A program made the translations under genes and the position numbers. Below the pieces are notes generated by a model. The model searched no databases, was not told where the DNA came from, and saw only the letters and a list, made by a program, of their open reading frames with translations. From Proteus hauseri ATCC 700826 (lineage in GTDB: Bacteria > Pseudomonadota > Gammaproteobacteria > Enterobacterales > Enterobacteriaceae), in assembly GCF_001654965.1 (NCBI RefSeq), contig NZ_LXEV01000024.1, positions 62,001-126,000 on the forward strand: a stretch of DNA of 64,000 nt, in the 5' to 3' direction. Position 1 is the stretch's first letter. The number at the start of each line of letters is the position of its first letter. Shown in pieces: positions 59,984 through 64,000 of the stretch.

Positions 59984-60796
59984 TTAAACATGCTGATATA
60001 TACGGATCAAAAAATCAGTCTCACATTCAAAGGTTTTATTCATAAGCAATAATTGTTTTACATCCTCACTTGCACGCCAAGCAAAGGGAGTCATTTGTAA
60101 TAAATCAAATGCTTGTTTGCCACTTAAATTCATTTTATAGGCGACTTGATGCTCAGCTATTTTTATAAACCCCTTAAACTCTTCTTCTTTTAATGGATGA
60201 AGATGAACTTGCGGATAAATTAACGCTTTGAGCTGATAAAGATGACGAGGTGCAGGTGTTACAGTAATAATATAGCCTTCTTTCGCTATTACTCTTGTTA
60301 ATTCATCACCATTACAAGGTGCATAAATACGTATTACTGCATTTAATGAAGCATCACAAAATGGCAATCGCTGACTTGATGCAACACAAAACTGAATAGA
60401 TGAATAACGTTTTGCCGCATATTTTATTGCAACTTTAGACACATCTAAGCCATAGATTTGTGGGCGTTTTGGCTTTAATACTTGATAAAAATAGTCTGTG
60501 TAATAACCTTCACCACAACCAATATCCAAAACCGCACAATTATTTTCAGACAATAAAGTTGTCATTAAATCAGCAACTTTATCGCGCATTGGTTGGTAAA
60601 AACCAGCATCTAAAAATTCGCGTCGTGCACTGATCATTTCATTACTATCACCAGGTTCTTTTGAACGCTTAAATTGCACTGGTAATAAATTAACATAACC
60701 TTCTTTTGCACAATCAAAGTGGTGATTATTTTCACATACCCAACTATGTGCATTTAACGAGAGTGATTTATTACATAATGGACATTGATAAGACAT
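59984..60796 (-). CDS. rlmA: 23S rRNA (guanine-745-N1)-methyltransferase RlmA
   Basis: Methylates G745 of 23S rRNA. It has an N-terminal zinc finger (Cys5, Cys8, Cys21, His25 in CPLCNKSLSLN and VCENNHHFDCAKEGYVNLLP) and a Rossmann methyltransferase domain with AVLDIGCGEGYYT. It is 270 aa, the family length. It lies next to mntP, as in E. coli. Confidence 0.95.
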   Translation of the reverse strand: MSYQCPLCNKSLSLNAHSWVCENNHHFDCAKEGYVNLLPVQFKRSKEPGDSNEMISARREFLDAGFYQPMRDKVADLMTTLLSENNCAVLDIGCGEGYYTDYFYQVLKPKRPQIYGLDVSKVAIKYAAKRYSSIQFCVASSQRLPFCDASLNAVIRIYAPCNGDELTRVIAKEGYIITVTPAPRHLYQLKALIYPQVHLHPLKEEEFKGFIKIAEHQVAYKMNLSGKQAFDLLQMTPFAWRASEDVKQLLLMNKTFECETDFLIRIYQHV

Positions 60797-60902
60797 AATA
60801 ATTTTGCGTAACTCAGAATAAATTTAAGGGAGATAATAGCATACCTCCCTCATTGTGCGGACAACCACCGCTGGTATTTTTAATCTTAAGTCGTTTTATT
60901 GA

Positions 60903-61316
60903 TTAAGCTCGTTTTAATTTTTCAGTATTAGCAATAAACAATGCAATAACTAACAGTAAAATTGCACCCGATTGAATTAACGTGTCCATAGAGTTTTTAT
61001 GCTCAACAATAATAAGTCGTACTATTGCCGTAATACCGATATAAATAAAATACCTTAATGGGAAATGCCCACCAGATAAAAAGTATTTAACAATAAGAGC
61101 AATAAACTCAAAGTAGAGGAAGTAGATAAGGATCCCCTCTAACAACTGATAAGAAGACTCTTGTGCGCCTAAATTAAACAACAACGATGCAATAACATAA
61201 GTCTCTTTAATAAGAAAACTAACCAGCACTATTGCTAAGATTAGTAATCCAATATTAAGTACCCATTGTAGAATGGTGGCAATACATTTAAGTAATTCTT
61301 CGCTCGATTTTCTCAT
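60903..61316 (-). CDS. psiE: Phosphate-starvation-inducible protein PsiE
   Basis: A 137-aa four-helix inner membrane protein, the size of E. coli PsiE (136 aa). The core [20 protein letters not shown] and [20 protein letters not shown] are nearly identical. The function is unknown; in E. coli it responds to phosphate starvation and CRP. I did not find a convincing Pho box upstream. Confidence 0.93.
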   Translation of the reverse strand: MRKSSEELLKCIATILQWVLNIGLLILAIVLVSFLIKETYVIASLLFNLGAQESSYQLLEGILIYFLYFEFIALIVKYFLSGGHFPLRYFIYIGITAIVRLIIVEHKNSMDTLIQSGAILLLVIALFIANTEKLKRA

Positions 61317-61553
61317 TTTATTGATAACCTAAAGGTGTCGTTCCCTGAAAAATAAAATAGCGGCAAAATGCCAATAAGTAGATTGGTATAAATTTTAAAG
61401 GATTTGACATTTCATCACACCATTTTTTTATCTTTTAGAGCTTAAAATTCAAGAATTATGGTGTGATAATCGCAATATTTGCTTTTAAATTTCAACTTAT
61501 AAGCTAACTTACTTATACTGTTAGAAAGAGTTAAATTATTACAAAGGCAAATT

Positions 61554-62000
61554 ATGGCTAAAACAATACTTGTAGCAATTGACTTATTAGAAGATAGCAT
61601 AATTCAACAAATGATCACTGATGTTCAGTTTCTAGCAAGGAAACCAGAAAATTATTTCCATTTTATTACCGTGATGCCAAATTTACGCTCACTTGAAGCT
61701 TATGGACTTAATTGTGATAGCCCATCTGTAATAGAAAAAAAGAACCAAGCTTTAATTCTATTAACTGAAAAGCTTCAACAGTGTATAAAACAGCAATTTG
61801 CTTTACCTGAAAATCAATATCTGTGTCATGCTGTAATTGGCACACCTAATTACAATATTCTTGAATTAGCAGATAAAACTGATGCTGATACCATCGTTAT
61901 TGGCTCAAGTTCTCGTAATAAACGTAATATATTATTAGGCTCTACCGCTGATTATATCGTTAATAATACACCGCGATCTGTGCTGGTTATTCGCAGATAG
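61554..62000 (+). CDS. Universal stress protein, UspF/UspG-like
   Basis: A 148-aa single-domain Usp. It has the N-terminal ILVAIDLLED and the ATP-binding type loop GSSSRNKRNILLGSTADYIVNN near the end, which fits the UspFG (nucleotide-binding) class. It is more divergent from UspF than the paralogue at 63169-63603. The two flank the metallo-hydrolase gene. Confidence 0.85.
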   Translation: MAKTILVAIDLLEDSIIQQMITDVQFLARKPENYFHFITVMPNLRSLEAYGLNCDSPSVIEKKNQALILLTEKLQQCIKQQFALPENQYLCHAVIGTPNYNILELADKTDADTIVIGSSSRNKRNILLGSTADYIVNNTPRSVLVIRR

Positions 62001-62023
62001 GCACTTCTATATTATACTCTCTT

Positions 62024-62056
62024 GGCAATAGCTTATTTAAGTTGTTGCCTTTTTTA
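62024..62056 (+). terminator. Terminator after the first usp gene
   Basis: GGCAA, CTT and AAG, TTGCC form an interrupted stem, followed by TTTTTT. Confidence 0.7.
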
Positions 62057-62162
62057 TTTGCTTATTCATTGTATTAGCCTTAATCACACTCGTTGTGATT
62101 TTCTTACTTACGCAAAATATTCCTATTGTGGGTAAAACGGCAAGGCCATTCAAAGTCACTTA

Positions 62163-62981
62163 TTACTCAAACGATAATGTTTGCCCTGCATTAAAGTCTT
62201 TCGCGTTTAAATATTTTCTGCCTAATATACCAGTGCAATGGCAACCATAAACTACCACATGTTCTTCTATGGCTTTTTTAGCCCGTTGTAATGCAGTGGG
62301 TGTCGCACAACGCAAATGTAACCCTCCAACTATCGCTTGAATTTTACTATTACCTGTAATTTTTTTAGCATGTTGAATAATAGATTCAATTCCTGAGTGA
62401 CTACAACCTGTAATAATTACCAACCCTTGACTTCCCTGCCAAATAAGAAAGCTGTCATCTAATACATAGTCATCCATTTCACCGGAATCGTCTATAATAA
62501 CACCATAGCGCTTATTTATTTGTCGATGATTTACTTGGCCAGAATAAATAAAATTTTGGCTTATTGGCAATGGGATATCTGTTAGCTCAAAAGTAAACTG
62601 TAATTCTAATTTTTCCCTATCAAATACAGGAGCTAATCGTTTAAATTTAATATTTTTATTGCCTATAAATAACGCTGAATAGCGAACTGAAAAAAGATGA
62701 AGATGAGCAATAATCCGTGGTTTTTTCGTAAAAAAATCAGCATTTAATTGTGTTAAGCCGCCAAAATGATCGTAATGCCCATGAGATATCACTATCGTTT
62801 TTACTTCTGTTAAATCAATTCCCATTTTTTGGGCATTTGATATAAAAGTAAGATCTTTTCCGGTATCAAAGATTATTTGAGTTTTACTTTCACTATCTTC
62901 AAGTAAAAGCGACAGACCAGGATAATGGCTTAGTGAAGGATTTATCGTTTTGTTTTCTAACAGTGCAGTAATGGTTAACAT
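62163..62981 (-). CDS. Metallo-beta-lactamase-fold hydrolase
   Basis: A 272-aa MBL-fold protein. The zinc motif is SHGHYDHFGG (HxHxDH, residues about 86-92), followed by TGCSHSG and a final GCHCTG. The layout resembles the group annotated as RFA-P synthase-like (dihydropterin ribofuranosyl aminobenzene phosphate synthase) hydrolases, known across bacteria and archaea. The substrate is unknown. It is co-directional with the downstream-numbered usp gene (63169-63603) but separated from it by a hairpin. Confidence 0.82.
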   Translation of the reverse strand: MLTITALLENKTINPSLSHYPGLSLLLEDSESKTQIIFDTGKDLTFISNAQKMGIDLTEVKTIVISHGHYDHFGGLTQLNADFFTKKPRIIAHLHLFSVRYSALFIGNKNIKFKRLAPVFDREKLELQFTFELTDIPLPISQNFIYSGQVNHRQINKRYGVIIDDSGEMDDYVLDDSFLIWQGSQGLVIITGCSHSGIESIIQHAKKITGNSKIQAIVGGLHLRCATPTALQRAKKAIEEHVVVYGCHCTGILGRKYLNAKDFNAGQTLSFE

Positions 62982-63074
62982 GAATTTTTTAATTATTATC
63001 GTTAGCAGGGTAAAGGCATAATAATTAAAAATTAGGAACGAGCCAAATAGAATAGTAATTTATTTGTGCGATAA

Positions 63075-63112
63075 AGGCATCGCAAACTCACTTTCTTGTT
63101 AGTGCGATGCCT
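63075..63112 (-). terminator. Hairpin after the uspF-like gene
   Basis: AGGCATCGCA (63075-63084) and TGCGATGCCT (63103-63112) form a perfect 10-bp stem. On the minus strand it is followed by TTTAT. It separates the usp gene from the MBL gene. Confidence 0.65.
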
Positions 63113-63168
63113 CCCTTATAAACGCTTAATCATCTTAATGCACAAAGATCTACTAATACTCTATTCTT

Positions 63169-63603
63169 TTATCGAACAACCATCACTGAACGTTTTGCAT
63201 AGCGCGTAATATCTGCGGCCGTTGAGCCTAAGTGATAAACATCTATTTCGGGATTACGTGAGCTGATGATAATTAAATCAGCATCTATTTCATCGGCTAC
63301 TTGCAATATTGCGTCTCTTGGTTTCCCAATACAGATATGTGTATCTACTCTGTCATCGGGTAAATCAAAACGCTCAATAATTTTTTTTACCTCAGTTTCT
63401 GCTGAAGTTTTTAAACATCCTTGATCTAATTGATCGCCATTCATAACTAACCGATAATAAGACGATTGGGGCAATTTAGGCAGCACATACAAAAAGTGAA
63501 CATAAGAATCTTCATTTTTTGCAATATCTTCCACTAATGGAATGGCTTTGTTCATCAAATTATCTTCATCAATATCAATGGGAACCAAAATATTCTTATA
63601 CAT
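63169..63603 (-). CDS. uspF: Universal stress protein UspF
   Basis: 144 aa, the same length as E. coli UspF. NILVPIDIDED opens the fold, FDLPDDRV matches the UspF central region, and the end (HLGSTAADITRYAKRSVMVV) carries the ATP-binding type loop of the FG class. Usp proteins aid survival and adhesion under stress. A GGAGG site precedes the start. Confidence 0.85.
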   Translation of the reverse strand: MYKNILVPIDIDEDNLMNKAIPLVEDIAKNEDSYVHFLYVLPKLPQSSYYRLVMNGDQLDQGCLKTSAETEVKKIIERFDLPDDRVDTHICIGKPRDAILQVADEIDADLIIISSRNPEIDVYHLGSTAADITRYAKRSVMVVR

Positions 63604-63866
63604 ACCGCCTCCTTTTTATTTTACTTGTAGGATAGTGCATTTTTAAAAAAATACCGGATACAGTTAACATATTTTATAAATATTTTATCAATGCTAATTA
63701 ACGATTAGTTTTCACTCAAAAAAACAATCAAAATCAATTTCTTATAAATAATTAAAACAAAAAAATAAATTTTATTTTAAATAAATTATTTATCTAGGAT
63801 TTAGTGAATTTAGCATATAGTGATAAAAATAATTTTACTTAACTAAGTTTATTCTTTATCAAATAA
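63604..63866. other. AT-rich intergenic DNA
   Basis: Upstream region of uspF. I see no gene or firm element. Confidence 0.5.
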
Positions 63867-63867
63867 A

Positions 63868-63895
63868 AAAGCCCTACCGTATTAAGATAGGGCTC
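63868..63895 (-). terminator. Terminator of the truncated gene at the window end
   Basis: On the minus strand AGCCCTAT, a loop and GTAGGGCT are followed by TTTTTT. Confidence 0.85.
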
Positions 63896-63926
63896 TTATT
63901 TAAAATAATATTTTTAATTATCTTTC

Positions 63927-64000
63927 TTATTTTGGAGTGGCTAATTTTTGCTTACGTTTTTTAACGTATTGATAGCCAATAGCCAAAGCAATAAACCATA
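63927..64000 (-). CDS. C-terminal end of a membrane protein (cut by window edge)
   Basis: A minus-strand frame enters from the window edge and ends at TAA (63929-63927). The last residues are WFIALAIGYQYVKKRKQKLA plus three more, a hydrophobic segment followed by a basic tail, typical of the last helix of an inner membrane transporter. The family cannot be named from this piece. A good terminator follows. Confidence 0.6.
   Translation of the reverse strand, partial: WFIALAIGYQYVKKRKQKLATPK

Noticed and set aside
60842-60885. Possible hairpin ACCACCGCTGGT downstream of rlmA start region
   Set aside because: Stem too short and without a T run in the useful direction.
61437-61470. TGTGATAATCGC as CRP or Pho box for psiE or usp
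   Set aside because: Only one half-site matches; no partner half at correct spacing.
1-64000. Search for tRNA, rRNA, insertion sequences, prophage genes and CRISPR repeats
   Set aside because: No cloverleaf with T-loop GTTCGA signature, no transposase or integrase reading frame, no regularly spaced repeats were seen.

Overview
The window is a low-GC, AT-rich chromosomal segment of an enteric gammaproteobacterium in Morganellaceae, most likely Proteus (P. mirabilis/P. vulgaris group). The evidence is close protein similarity to E. coli with E. coli-like gene order in blocks, very AT-rich intergenic DNA, and enteric regulatory RNAs (CyaR, TPP and manganese riboswitches). I see no rRNA, tRNA, insertion sequence, prophage or CRISPR array. 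This is mostly core genome.

Region 1 (1-22.3 kb) matches the E. coli dapA-purMN-ppk block: a PAP2 phosphatase, bamC-dapA, gcvR-bcp, perM, bepA-arsC family gene, a nucleoside transporter, hda, a YbdG-type mechanosensitive channel, uraA and upp, purM-purN, speG, ppk-ppx and mgtE. The nucleoside transporter and the channel gene are insertions relative to E. coli. PAP2 sits where purC would be beside bamC. Two start sites are non-ATG: gcvR (TTG) and hda (CTG, as known in E. coli).

Region 2 (22.3-28.4 kb) is accessory: a decayed VOC/glyoxalase pseudogene, a small membrane protein, an MHS-type MFS transporter, and a tail-to-tail pair made of a RES-domain toxin and an HTH plus MbcA/ParS/Xre-like antitoxin, followed by the dtpA peptide transporter. 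The convergent toxin-antitoxin layout is the most unusual gene arrangement in the window.

Region 3 (28.9-43.3 kb) is mdtABC-baeSR (RND efflux and envelope-stress two-component system, without mdtD), trhP, the CRP-controlled sRNA CyaR, yegS, fbaB, and thiD under a TPP riboswitch.

Region 4 (43.3-52.7 kb) holds pagP, an aromatic amino acid permease, a very short MgrB-like PhoQ inhibitor with a probable TTG start, a MarA/SoxS-like regulator, a YidA-type phosphatase, brnQ, amiD and an alanine/glycine:cation symporter. pagP and mgrB are both classical PhoPQ targets in other enterics.

Region 5 (52.7-64 kb) begins with a 1.3 kb AT-rich gap holding an isolated promoter-terminator unit (possible sRNA) and an FNR-like promoter. 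Then come a 77-aa protein, yebF, yoaH, pabB-nudL, sdaA, mntP (Fur box, Mn riboswitch and a hairpin covering its ribosome site), rlmA, psiE, two universal stress proteins flanking a metallo-beta-lactamase-fold protein, and the cut-off end of a membrane protein. Coordinates and motifs were read by eye; homology calls rest on recall of protein families, not on searches.
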